From assembly GCF_052857255.1 (NCBI RefSeq), contig NW_027526695.1:62001-126000 (forward strand): a stretch of DNA of 64,000 nt, read 5' to 3'. Both the position numbers and the translations under genes were made by a program. Positions 37,980 to 49,995 of this stretch are shown here, piece by piece. The notes below the pieces were generated by a model. It saw nothing but the letters and a program-made list of their open reading frames with translations, was not told where the DNA came from and did not search any database. Origin of the DNA: Amblyomma americanum. Taxonomy: Eukaryota; Arthropoda; Arachnida; Ixodida; Ixodidae. Position 1 is the stretch's first letter, and each line of letters begins with the position of its first letter.

Positions 37980-37983
37980 AAAC
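37867..37983. repeat. Perfect 54-bp inverted repeat with 9-bp loop
   Basis: The left arm is 37,867-37,920 (begins GTTTAACGAATTGG, ends AGAGAAGCAC). The right arm is 37,930-37,983 (begins GTGCTTCTCT, ends CCAATTCGTTAAAC). I compared them base by base and all 54 positions are complementary. The loop, CGGTGTTTT, occupies 37,921-37,929, and the centre CACCGGTG (37,918-37,925) is itself palindromic. The last four bases of the right arm (AAAC) overlap the start of the flanking direct repeat. In single strands or RNA this would form a very stable hairpin. It lacks the T-run of an intrinsic terminator. Confidence 0.95.
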
Positions 37984-37994
37984 CGGTGTTCAGA
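37980..37994 (+). repeat. 15-bp direct repeat, right side of insertion
   Basis: This is the second copy of AAACCGGTGTTCAGA, after which the interrupted monomer continues as TTTACCCCCTTTCTGTC. Its first four bases also belong to the right arm of the inverted repeat. Confidence 0.85.
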
Positions 37995-38279
37995 TTTACC
38001 CCCTTTCTGTCTAAAACAGCTTGTTTCGTTAGACTAAGCACGAATCATGCTTTTCGCGCAGTTATAAGAGAAAAAAGTTTTGACGCGTATCAGAGGAACA
38101 CTTGTAAAACCGATGTGTTGTGATTTAGCTCGTTTCGGTCTAAAACAGCTTGTTTCGTTGTATTAAGCAAGAATACATGCTTTTCGCGCAGTTATAAGAG
38201 AAAAAGTTTTGACGCGTATCAGAAGAACACTTGTAAAACCGATGTGTTGTGATTTAGCTCGTTTCGGTCTAAAACAGCT

Positions 38280-38920
38280 TGTTTAGTTGTATTAAGCAAG
38301 AATACATGTTTTCGCGCAGTTATAAGAGAAAAAGATTTGACGCGTATCAGAGGAACACTTGTAAAGCCGATGTGTCGTGATTTAGCTCGTTTTGGTCTAA
38401 AACAGCTTGTTTCGCTGTATTAAGCAAGAATACATGCTTTTCGCGCAGTTATAAGAGAAAAAGTTTTGACGCGTTACAGGGACACTTGTAAAACCGATGT
38501 GTTCAGATTTAGCTCGTTTCGGTCTAAAATAGCTTGTTTCGTCGTATTAGGCACGAATACATGCTTTTCGCGCAGTTATAAGAGAAAAAGTATTAAAGGC
38601 GTGTCACAGGGACACTTGTAAAACCGATGTGTTCAGATTTACCCCGTTTCGGTCTAAAACAGCTTGTTTCGTTAGACTAAGCACGAATACATGCTTTTCG
38701 CGCAGTTATAAGAGAAAAAAGTTTTGACGCGAATCAGAGGAACACTTGTAAAACCGATGTGTTGTGATTTAGCTCGTTTCGGTCTAAAACAGCTTGTTTC
38801 GTTGTATTAAGCAAGAATACATGCTTTTCGCGCAGTTATAAGAGAAAAAGTTTTGACGCGTATCAGAAGAACACTTGTAAAACCGATGTGTTGTGATTTA
38901 GCTCGTTTCTGTCTAAAACA
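38280..38920 (+). repeat. Five extra monomers relative to the 25-kb paralogue
   Basis: The offset between this region and the 25.0-25.9 kb region rises from 12,813 bp to 13,457 bp, a gain of 644 bp or five monomers. The added units (GTTTTCGCGC, GATTTGACGCG, CGATGTGTCGTG, AAGTATTAAAGG, GTTAGACTAAG) follow the order seen at about 13,730-14,260, 16,570-17,100 and 22,250-22,780. The region is thus a hybrid of two higher-order types. Confidence 0.72.
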
Positions 38921-41900
38921 GCTTGTTTCGTTGAACTAAGCACGAATACATGCTTTTCGCGCAGTTATAAGAGAAAAAAGTTTTGACGCGTATCAGAGGA
39001 ACACTTGTAAAACCGATGTGTTGTGATTTAGCTCGTTTTGGTCTAAAACAGCTTGTTTCGCTGTATTAAGCAAGAATACATGCTTTTCGCGCAGTTATAA
39101 GAGAAAAAGTTTTGACGCTTGTCACAGGGACACTTGTAAAACCGATGTGTTCAGATTTAGCTCGTTTCGGTCTAAAACAGCTTGTTTCGTCGTATTAAGC
39201 ACGAATACATGCTTTTCGCGCAGTTATAAGAGAAAAAAAGTTTTGACGCGTATCAGAGGAACACTTGTAAAACCGATGTGTTGTGATTTAACTCGTTTCG
39301 GTCTAAAACAGCTTGTTTCGTTGTATTAAGCAAGAATTCATGCTTTTCGCGCAGTTATAAGAGAAAACGTTTTGACGCGTATCAGAGGAACACTTTTAAA
39401 ACCGATGTGTTGTGATTTAGCTCGTTTCGGTCTAAAACAGCTTGTTTCGTTGTATTAAGCAAGAATACATGCTTTTCGCGCAGTTATAAGAGAAAACGTT
39501 TTGACGCGTATCAGAGGAACACTTGTAAAACCGATGTGTTGTGATTTAGCTCGTTTCGGTCTAAAACAGCTTGTTTCGTTGTATTAAGCAAGAATACATG
39601 CTTTTCGCGCAGTTATAAGAGAAAATGTTTTGAGGCGTATCAGAGGAACACTTGTAAAACCGATATGTTCAGATTTAGCTCGTTTCGGTCTAAAACAGCT
39701 TGTTTCGTCGTATTAAGCACGAATACATGCTTTTCGCGCAGTTATAAGAGAAAAAGTTTTGACGCGTGTCACAGGGACACTTGTAAAACCGATGTGTTCA
39801 GATTTAGCTCGTTTCGGTCTAAAACAGCTTGTTTCGTTGTATTAGGCACGAATACATTCTTTTCGCGCAGTTATAAGAGAAAAAGTTTAGACGCGTATCA
39901 GAGGAACACTTGTAAAACCGATCTGTTGTGATTTAGCTCGTTTCGGTCTAAAACAACTTGTTTCGTTGTATTAAGCAAGAATACATGCTTTTCTCGCAGT
40001 TATAAGAGAAAAAGTTTTAAAGGCGTGTCACAGGGACACTAGTAAAACCGATGTGTTCAGATTTAGCTCGTTTCGGTCTAAAACAGCTTGTTTCGTTGAA
40101 CTAAGCACGAATACATGCTTTTCGCGCAGTTATAAGAGAAAAAGTTTTGACGCGTGTCACAGGGACACTTGTAAAACCGATGTGTTCAGATTTAGCTCGT
40201 TTCGGTCTAAAACAGCTTGTTTCGTCGTATTAAGCACGAATACATGCTTTTCGCGCAGTTATAAGAGAAAAAAAGTTTTGACGCGTATCAGAGGAACACT
40301 TGTAAAACCGATGTGTTCAGATTTAGCTCGTTTCGGTCTAAAACAGCTTGTTTCGCTGTATTAAGCACGAATACATGCTTTTCGCGCAGGTATAAGAGAA
40401 AAAGTTTTGACGCGTGTCGGAGGGACACTTGTAAAACCGATGTGTTCAGATTTAGCTCGTTTCGGTCTAGAACAGCTTGTTTCGCTGTATTAAGCAAGAA
40501 TACGTGCTTTTCGCGCAGTTACAAGTGAAAAAGTTTTGACGCGTGTCACAGGGACACTTGTAAAACCGATGTGTTCAGATTTAGCTCGTTTCGGTCTAAA
40601 ACAGCTTGTTTCGCTGTATTAAGCACGAATACATGCTTTTCGCGCAGGTATAAGAGAGAAAGTTTTGACGCGTGTCACAGGGACACTTGTAAAACCGATG
40701 TGTTCAGATTTAGCTCGTTTCGGTCTAGAACAGCTTGTTTCGCTGTATTAAGCAAGAATACGTGCTTTTCGCGCAGTTTCAAGAGAAAAAGTTTTGACGC
40801 GTGTCACAGGGACACTTGTAAAACCGATGTGTTCAGATCTAGCTCGTTTTGGTGTAAAACAGCTTGTTTCGTTGTATTAGGCACGAATACATGCTTTTCG
40901 CGCAGTTATAAGAGAAAAAGTTTAGACGCGTATCAGAGGAACACTTGTAAAACCGATGTGTTGTGATTTAGCTCGTTTCGGTCTAAAACAGCTTGTTTCG
41001 TTGTATTAAGCAAGAATACATGCTTTTCGCGCAGTTATAAGAGAAAAAGTTTTGACGCGTATCAGAGGAACACTTGTAAAACCGATGTGTTGTGATTTAG
41101 CTCGTTTCGGTCTAAAACAGCTTGTTTCGCTGTATTAAGCAAGAATACATGCTTTTCGCGCAGTTATAAGAGAAAAAGTTTTGACGCGTGTCACAGGGAC
41201 ACTTGTAAAACCGATGTGTTCAGATTTACCTCGTTTCGGTCTAAAACAGCTTGTTTCGTTGAACTAAGCACGAATACATGCTTTTCGCGCAGTTATAAGA
41301 AAAAAAAGTTTTGACGCGTATCAGAGGAACACTTGTAAAACCGATGTGTTGTGATTTCGCTCGTTTCGGTCTAAAACAGCTTGTTTCGCTGTATTAAGCA
41401 AGAATACATGCTTTTCACGCAGTTATAAGAGAAAAAGATTTGACGCGTGTCACAGGGACACTTGTAAAACCGATGTGTTGTGATTTAGCTCGTTTCGGTC
41501 TAAAACAGCTTGTTTCGTCGTATTAGGCACGAATACATGCTTTTCGCGCAGTTATAAGAGAAAAAGTTTTGACGCGTGTCACAGGGACACTTGTAAAACC
41601 GAAGTGTTCAGATTTAGCTCGTTTCGGTCTAAAACAGCTTGTTTCGTTGTATTAAGCACGAATACATGCTTATCGCGCAGTTATAAGAGAAAAAGTTTAG
41701 ACGCGTATCAGAGGAACACTTGTAAAACCGATCTGTTGTGATTTAGCTCGTTTCGGTCTAAAACAACTTGTTTCGTTGTATTAAGCAAGAATACATGCTT
41801 TTCGCGCAGTTATAAGAGAAAAAGTTTTGACGCGTGTCACAGGGACACTTGTAAAACCGATGTGTTCAGATTTAGCTCGTTTCGGTCTAAAACAGCTAGT

Positions 41901-42091
41901 TTCGTCGTATTAAGCACGAATACATGCTTTTCGAGCAGTTATAAGAGAAAAAAGTTTTGACGCGTATCAGAGGAACACTTGTAAAACCGATGTGTTCAGA
42001 TTTAGCTCGTTTCGGTCTAAAACAGCTTGTTTCGCTGTATTAAGCACGAATACATGCTTTTCGCGCAGGTATAAGAGAAAAAGTTTTGACG

Positions 42092-45000
42092 CGTGTCAGA
42101 GGGACACTTGTAAAACCGATGTGTTCAGATTTAGCTCGTTTCGGTCTAGAACAGCTTGTTTCGCTGTATTAAGCAAGAATACGTGCTTTTCGCGCCGTTA
42201 CAAGAGAAAAAGTTTTGACGCGTGTCACAGGGACACTTGTAAAACCGATGTGTTCAGATTTAGCTCGTTTTGGTCTAAAACAGCTTGTTTCGCTGTATTA
42301 AGCAAGAATACATGCTTTTCGCGCAGGTATAAGAGAGAAAGTTTTGACGCGTGTCACAGGGACACTTGTAAAACCGATGTGTTGTGATTTACCTCGTTTC
42401 GGTCTAAAACAGCTTGTTTCGTTGAACTAAGCACGAATACATGCTTTTCGCGCAGTTATAAGAGAAAAATTTTTGACGCGTGTCACAGGGACACTTGTAA
42501 AACCGATGTGTTCAGATTTAGCTCGTTTCGGTCTAAAACAGCTTGTTTCGTCGTATTAAGCACGAATACATGCTTTTCGCGCAGTTATAAGAGAAAAAAA
42601 GTTGTGACGCGTATCAGAGGAACACTTGTAAAACCGATGTGTTCAGATTTAGCTCGTTTCGGTCTAAAACAGCTTGTTTCGCTGTATTAAGCACGAATAC
42701 ATGCTTTTCGCGCAGGTATAAGAGAAAAAGTTTTGACGCGTGTCAGAGGGACACTTGTAAAACCGATGTGTTCAGATTTAGCTCGTTTCGGTCTAGAACA
42801 GCTTGTTTCGCTGTATTAAGCAAGAATACGTGCTTTTCGCGCAGTTGCAAGAGAAAAAGTTTTGACGCGTGTCACAGGGACACTTGTAAAACCGATGTGT
42901 TCAGATCTAGCTGGTTTGGTGTAAAACAGCTTGTTTCGTTGTATTAGGCACGAATACATGCTTTTCGCGCAGTTATAAGAGAAAAAGTTTAGACGCGTAT
43001 CAGAGGAACACTTGTAAAACCGATGTGTTGTGATTTAGCTCGTTTCGGTCTAAAACAGCTTGTTTCGTCGTATTAAGCACGAATACATGCTTTTCGCGCA
43101 GTTATAAGAGAAAAAGTTTTGACGCGTGTCACAGGGACACTTGTAAAACCGATGTGTTCAGATTTAGCTCGTTTCGGTCTAAAACAGCTTGTTTCGTTGT
43201 ATTAAGCAAGAATACATGCTTGTCGCGCAGATATAAGAGAAAAAGTTTTGAGGCGTATCAGAGGAACACTTGTAAAACCGATGTGTTGTGATTTAGCTCG
43301 TTTCGGTCTAAAACAGCTTGTTTCGTTGTATTAAGCAAGAATACATGCTTTTCGCGCAGTTACAAGAGAAAAAGTTTTGACGCGTATCAGAAGAACACTT
43401 GTAAAACCGATGTGTTGTGATTTAGCTCGTTTCGGTCTAAAACAGCTTGTTTCGTTGAACTAAGCACGAATACATGCTTTTCGCGCAGTTATAAGAGAAA
43501 AAAGTTTTGACGCGTATCAGAGGAACACTTCTAAAACCGATGTGTTGTGATTTAGCTCGTTTTGGTCTAAAACAGCTTGTTTCGCTGTATTAAGCAAGAA
43601 TACATGCTTTTCGCGCAGTTATAAGAGAAAACGTTTTGACGCGTGTCACAGGGACACTTGTAAAACCGATATGTTCAGATTTAGCTCGTTTCGGTCTAAA
43701 ACAGCTTGTTTCGTCGTATTAAGCACGAATACATGCTTTTCGCGCAGTTATAAGAGAAAAAGTTTTGACGCGTGTCACAGGGACACTTGTAAAACCGATG
43801 TGTTCAGATTTAGCTCGTTTCGGTCTAAAACAGCTTGTTTCGTTGTATTAAGCACGAATACATGCTTTTCGCGCAGTTATAAGAGAAAAAGTTTAGACGC
43901 GTATCAGAGGAACACTTGTAAAACCGATCTGTTGTGATTTAGCTCGTTTCGGTCTAAAACAACTTGTTTCGTTGTATTAAGCAAGAATACATGCTTTTCT
44001 CGCAGTTATAAGAGAAAAAGTTTTAAAGGCGTGTCACAGGGACACTTGTAAAACCGATGTGTTCAGATCTAGCTCGTTTTGGTGTAAAACAGCTTGTTTC
44101 GTTGTATTAGGCACGAATACATGCTTTTCGCGCAGTTATAAGAGAAAAAGTTTAGACGCGTATCAGAGGAACACTTGTAAAACCGATGTGTTGTGATTTA
44201 GCTCGTTTCGGTCTAAAACAGCTTGTTTCGTTGTATTAAGCAAGAATACATGCTTTTCGCGCAGTTATAAGAGAAAAAGTTTTGACGCGTTTCAGAGGAA
44301 CACTTGTAAAACCGATGTGTTGTGATTTAGCTCGTTTCGGTCTAAAACAGCTTGTTTCGCTGCATTAAGCAAGAATACATGCTTTTCGCGCAGTTATAAG
44401 AGAAAAAGTTTTGACGCGTGTCACAGGGACACTTGTAAAACCGATGTGTTCAGATTTACCTCGTTTCGGTCTAAAACAGCTTGTTTCGTTGAACTAAGCA
44501 CGAATACATGCTTTTCGCGCAGTTATAAGAGAAAAAAGTTTTGACGCGTATCAGAGGAACACTTGTAAAACCGATGTGTTGTGATTTAGCTCGTTTCGGT
44601 CTAAAACAGCTTGTTTCGCTGTATTTAGCAAGAATACATGCTTTTCGCGCAGTTATAAGAGAAAAAGATTTGACGCGTGTCACAGGGACACTTGTAAAAC
44701 CGATGTGTTGTGATTTAGCTCGTTTCGGTCTAAAACAGCTTGTTTCGCTGAATTAAGCAAGAATACATGCTTTTCGCGCAGTTATAAGAGAAAAAGTTTT
44801 GACGCGTGTCACAGGGACACTTGTAAAACCGATGTGTTCAGATTAAGCTCGTTTCGGTTTAAAACAACTTGTTTCATTGTATTGAGCACGAATACATGCT
44901 TTTCGCGCAGTTATAAGAGAAAAAAGTTTTGACGCGTATCAGAGGAACACTTGTAAAACCGATGTGTTGTGATTTAGCGCGTTTTGGTCTAAAACAACTT

Positions 45001-46086
45001 GTTTCGCTGTATTAAGCAAGAATACGTGCTTTTCGCGCAGTTATAAGAGAAAAAGTTTTGACGTGTGTCACAGGGACACTTGTAAAACCGATGTGTTCAG
45101 ATCTAGCTCGTTTCGGTCTAAAACAGCTTGTTTCGTTGTATTAAGCAAGAATACATGCCTTTCGCGCAGTTATAAGAGAAAAAGTTTAGACGCGTATCAG
45201 AGGAACACTTGTAAAATCGATGTGTTGTGATTTAACTCGTTTGGGTCTAAAACAGCTTGTTTCGCTGTATTAAGCAAGAATACATGCTTGTCGCGCAGTT
45301 ATAAGAGAAAAAGTTTTGACAGGAACACTTGTAAAACCGGTGTTCAGATTTAGCTCGTTTCGGTCTAAAACAGCTTGTTTCGTCGTATTAAGCACGAATA
45401 CATGCTTTTCGCGCAGTTATAAGAGAAAAAGTTTAGACGCGTATCAGAGGAACACTTGTAAAACCGTTGTGTTGTGATTTATCTCGTTTCGGTCTAAAAC
45501 AGCTTGTTTCGCTGTATTAAGCAAGAATACATGCTTTTCGCGCAGTTATAAGAGAAAAAGTTTTGACGCGTGTCACAGGGACACTTGTAAAACCGATGTG
45601 TTCAAATTTAGCTCGTTTCGGTCTAAAACAACTTGTTACGTTGTATTAAGCACGAATACATGCTTTTCGCGCAGTTATAAGAGAAAAAGGTTTTGACGCG
45701 TATCAGAGGATCACTTGTAAAACAGATGTGTTGTGATTTAGCTCGTTTCGGTCTAAAACAGCTTGTTTCGCTGTATTAAGCAAGAATACATGCTTTTCGC
45801 GCAGTTATAAGAGAAAAAGTTTTGACGCGTGTCACAGGGACACTTGTAAAACCGATGTGTTCAGATTAACCTCGTTTCGGTCTAAAACAGCTTGTTTCGT
45901 TGAACTAAGCACGAATACATGCTTTTCGCGCAGTTATTAGAGAAAAAGTTTTGACGCGTATCAGAGGAACACTTGTAAAACCGATGTGTTGTGATTTAGC
46001 TCGTTTCGGTCTAAAACAGCTTGTTTCGTTGTATTAAGCAAGAATACATTCTTTTCATGCAGTTATCAGAGAAAACGTTTTGACGC
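42092..46086 (+). repeat. 31-monomer higher-order unit E, copy 1
   Basis: This unit of about 3,994 bp is the most complete copy of a family seen again at 46,087, 50,000, 52,889, 60,900 and 62,860. Ordered markers include the AAAAATTTTTGACGCG linker (42,465), the A7 run, GGTCTAGAAC, CTAGCTGGTTTGG, CAGATATAAG, GATATGTTCAG, GATCTGTTG, TGTATTTAGC, GATTTAGCGCG, the 118-bp short monomer at about 45,313, CTTGTTACG and TTCATGCAG. Its 31-monomer length is close to that of unit S, and several modules are shared with S, so the two probably derive from one ancestral unit. Confidence 0.85.
45313..45347 (+). repeat. Shortened monomer junction (118-bp variant)
   Basis: The linker reads GTTTTGACAGGAACACTTG, lacking about 9 bp including the ACGCGT site, and the box reads CCGGTGTTCAG, lacking 2 bp. 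The same paired deletions recur at about 48,920, 52,138, 56,003 and 61,034 (the last with GACAGGGACAC), so they mark descent of unit E copies. Confidence 0.9.
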
Positions 46087-49000
46087 GTATCAGAGGAACA
46101 CTTGTAAAACCGATGTGTTCAGATTTAGCTCGTTTCGGTCTAGAACAGCTTGTTTCGCTGTATTAAGCAAGAATACGTGCTTTTCGCGCAGTTACAAGAG
46201 AAAAAGTTTTGACGCGTGTCACAGGGACACTTGTAAAACCGATGTGTTCAGATTTAGCTCGTTTCGGTCTAAAACAGCTTGTTTCGCTGTATTAAGCAAG
46301 AATACATGCTTTTCGCGCAGGTATAAGAGAGAAAGTTTTGACGCGTGTCACAGGGACACTTGTAAAACCGATGTGTTGTGATTTACCTCGTTTCGGTCTA
46401 AAACAGCTTGTTTCGTTGAACTAAGCACGAATACATGCTTTTCGCGCAGTTATAAGAGAAAAATTTTTGACGCGTGTCACAGGGACACTTGTAAAACCGA
46501 TGTGTTCAGATTTAGCTCGTTTCGGTCTAAAACAGCTTGTTTCGTCGTATTAAGCACGAATACATGCTTTTCGCGCAGTTATAAGAGAAAAAAAGTTTTG
46601 ACGCGTATCAGAGGAACACTTGTAAAACCGATGTGTTCAGATTTAGCTCGTTTCGGTCTAAAATAGCTTGTTTCGCTGTATTAAGCACGAATACATGCTT
46701 TTCGCGCAGGTATAAGAGAAAAAGTTTTGACGCGTGTCAGAGGGACACTTGTAAAACCGATGTGTTCAGATTTAGCTCGTTTCGGTCTAGAACAGCTTGT
46801 TTCGCTGTATTAAGCAAGAATACGTGCTTTTCGCGCAGTTGCAAGAGAAAAAGTTTTGACGCGTGTCACAGGGACACTTGTAAAACCGATGTGTTCAGAT
46901 CTAGCTGGTTTGGTGTAAAACAGCTTGTTTCGTTGTATTAGGCACGAATACATGCTTTTCGCGCAGTTATAAGAGAAAAAGTTTAGACGCGTATCAGAGG
47001 AACACTTGTAAAACCGATGTGTTGTGATTTAGCTCGTTTCGGTCTAAAACAGCTTGTTTCGTCGTATTAAGCACGAATACATGCTTTTCGCGCAGTTATA
47101 AGAGAAAAAGTTTTGACGCGTGTCACAGGGACACTTGTAAAACCGATGTGTTCAGATTTAGCTCGTTTCGGTCTAAAACAGCTTGTTTCGTTGTATTAAG
47201 CAAGAATACATGCTTGTCGCGCAGATATAAGAGAAAAAGTTTTGAGGCGTATCAGAGGAACACTTGTAAAACCGATGTGTTGTGATTTAGCTCGTTTCGG
47301 TCTAAAACAGCTTGTTTCGTTGTATTAAGCAAGAATACATGCTTTTCGCGCAGTTACAAGAGAAAAAGTTTTGACGCGTATCAGAAGAACACTTGTAAAA
47401 CCGATGTGTTGTGATTTAGCTCGTTTCGGTCTAAAACAGCTTGTTTCGTTGAACTAAGCACGAATACATGCTTTTCGCGCAGTTATAAGAGAAAAAAGTT
47501 TTGACGCGTATCAGAGGAACACTTGTAAAACCGATGTGTTGTGATTTAGCTCGTTTTGGTCTAAAACAGCTTGTTTCGCTGTATTAAGCAAGAATACATG
47601 CTTTTCGCGCAGTTATAAGAGAAAACGTTTTGACGCGTGTCACAGGGACACTTGTAAAACCGATATGTTCAGATTTAGCTCGTTTCGGTCTAAAACAGCT
47701 TGTTTCGTCGTATTAAGCACGAATACATGCTTTTCGCGCAGTTATAAGAGAAAAAGTTTTGACGCGTGTCACAGGGACACTTGTAAAACCGATGTGTTCA
47801 GATTTAGCTCGTTTCGGTCTAAAACAGCTTGTTTCGTTGTATTAAGCACGAATACATGCTTTTCGCGCAGTTATAAGAGAAAAAGTTTAGACGCGTATCA
47901 GAGGAACACTTGTAAAACCGATCTGTTGTGATTTAGCTCGTTTCGGTCTAAAACAACTTGTTTCGTTGTATTAAGCAAGAATACATGCTTTTCTCGCAGT
48001 TATAAGAGAAAAAGTTTTAAAGGCGTGTCACAGGGACACTTGTAAAACCGATGTGTTCAGATCTAGCTCGTTTTGGTGTAAAACAGCTTGTTTCGTTGTA
48101 TTAGGCACGAATACATGCTTTTCGCGCAGTTATAAGAGAAAAAGTTTTGACGCGTGTCACAGGGACACTTGTAAAACCGATGTGTTCAGATTTACCTCGT
48201 TTCGGTCTAAAACAGCTTGTTTCGTTGAACTAAGCACGAATACATGCTTTTCGCGCAGTTATAAGAGAAAAAAGTTTTGACGCGTATCAGAGGAACACTT
48301 GTAAAACCGATGTGTTGTGATTTAGCTCGTTTCGGTCTAAAACAGCTTGTTTCGCTGTATTTAGCAAGAATACATGCTTTTCGCGCAGTTATAAGAGAAA
48401 AAGATTTGACGCGTGTCACAGGGACACTTGTAAAACCGATGTGTTGTGATTTAGCTCGTTTCGGTCTAAAACAGCTTGTTTCGCTGAATTAAGCAAGAAT
48501 ACATGCTTTTCGCGCAGTTATAAGAGAAAAAAGTTTTGACGCGTATCAGAGGAACACTTGTAAAACCGATGTGTTGTGATTTAGCGCGTTTTGGTCTAAA
48601 ACAACTTGTTTCGCTGTATTAAGCAAGAATACGTGCTTTTCGCGCAGTTATAAGAGAAAAAGTTTTGACGTGTGTCACAGGGACACTTGTAAAACCGATG
48701 TGTTCAGATCTAGCTCGTTTCGGTCTAAAACAGCTTGTTTCTTTGTATTAAGCAAGAATACATGCCTTTCGCGCAGTTATAAGAGAAAAAGTTTAGACGC
48801 GTATCAGAGGAACACTTGTAAAATCGATGTGTTGTGATTTAACTCGTTTGGGTCTAAAACAGCTTGTTTCGCTGTATTAAGCAAGAATACATGCTTGTCG
48901 CGCAGTTATAAGAGAAAAAGTTTTGACAGGAACACTTGTAAAACCGGTGTTCAGATTTAGCTCGTTTCGGTCTAAAACAGCTTGTTTCGTCGTATTAAGC

Positions 49001-49995
49001 ACGAATACATGCTTTTCGCGCAGTTATAAGAGAAAAAGTTTAGACGCGTATCAGAGGAACACTTGTAAAACCGTTGTGTTGTGATTTATCTCGTTTCGGT
49101 CTAAAACAGCTTGTTTCGCTGTATTAAGCAAGAATACATGCTTTTCGCGCAGTTATAAGAGAAAAAGTTTTGACGCGTGTCACAGGGACACTTGTAAAAC
49201 CGATGTGTTCAAATTTAGCTCGTTTCGGTCTAAAACAACTTGTTACGTTGTATTAAGCACGAATACATGCTTTTCGCGCAGTTATAAGAGAAAAAGGTTT
49301 TGACGCGTATCAGAGGATCACTTGTAAAACCGATGTGTTGTGATTTAGCTCGTTTCGGTCTAAAACAGCTTGTTTCGCTGTATTAAGCAAGAATACATGC
49401 TTTTCGCGCAGTTATAAGAGAAAAAGTTTTGACGCGTGTCACAGGGACACTTGTAAAACCGATGTGTTCAGATTAACCTCGTTTCGGTCTAAAACAGCTT
49501 GTTTCGTTGAACTAAGCACGAATACATGCTTTTCGCGCAGTTATTAGAGAAAAAGTTTTGACGCGTATCAGAGGAACACTTGTAAAACCGATGTGTTGTG
49601 ATTTAGCTCGTTTCGGTCTAAAACAGCTTGTTTCGTTGTATTAAGCAAGAATACATTCTTTTCATGCAGTTATCAGAGAAAACGTTTTGACGCGTATCAG
49701 AGGAACACTTGTAAAACCAATGTGTTCAGATTTACCTCGTTTCGGTCTAAAACAGCTTGTTTCGCTGTATTAAGCAAGAATACATGCTTTTCGCGCAGTT
49801 ATAAGAGAAAAAGTTTTGACGCGTGTCACAGGAACACTTGTAAAACCGATGTTTTCAGATTTAGCTCGTTTCGGTCTAAAACAGCTTGTTTCGTCGTATT
49901 AAGCACGAATACATGCTTTTCGCGCAGTTATAAGAGAAAAAGTTTAGACGCGTATCAGAGGAACACTTGTAAAACCGATGTGTTGTGATTTAGCT
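46087..49995 (+). repeat. Higher-order unit E, copy 2 (three monomers shorter)
   Basis: This copy follows unit E copy 1 at an offset of 3,994 bp up to about 48,065. Two monomers are missing at about 48,138 (offset 3,736) and one more at about 48,530 (offset about 3,607). All losses are close to multiples of 129 bp. It ends in the CCAATGTGTTCAG and GATGTTTTCAG units at 49,718-49,870, which copy 1 lacks at its end. Confidence 0.83.

Noticed and set aside
37867..37983. Intrinsic transcription terminator or microRNA precursor
   Set aside because: No T-run follows the hairpin, and both arms are perfectly complementary over 54 bp with no promoter or gene nearby. A small-RNA source cannot be excluded, but nothing in the sequence supports it.
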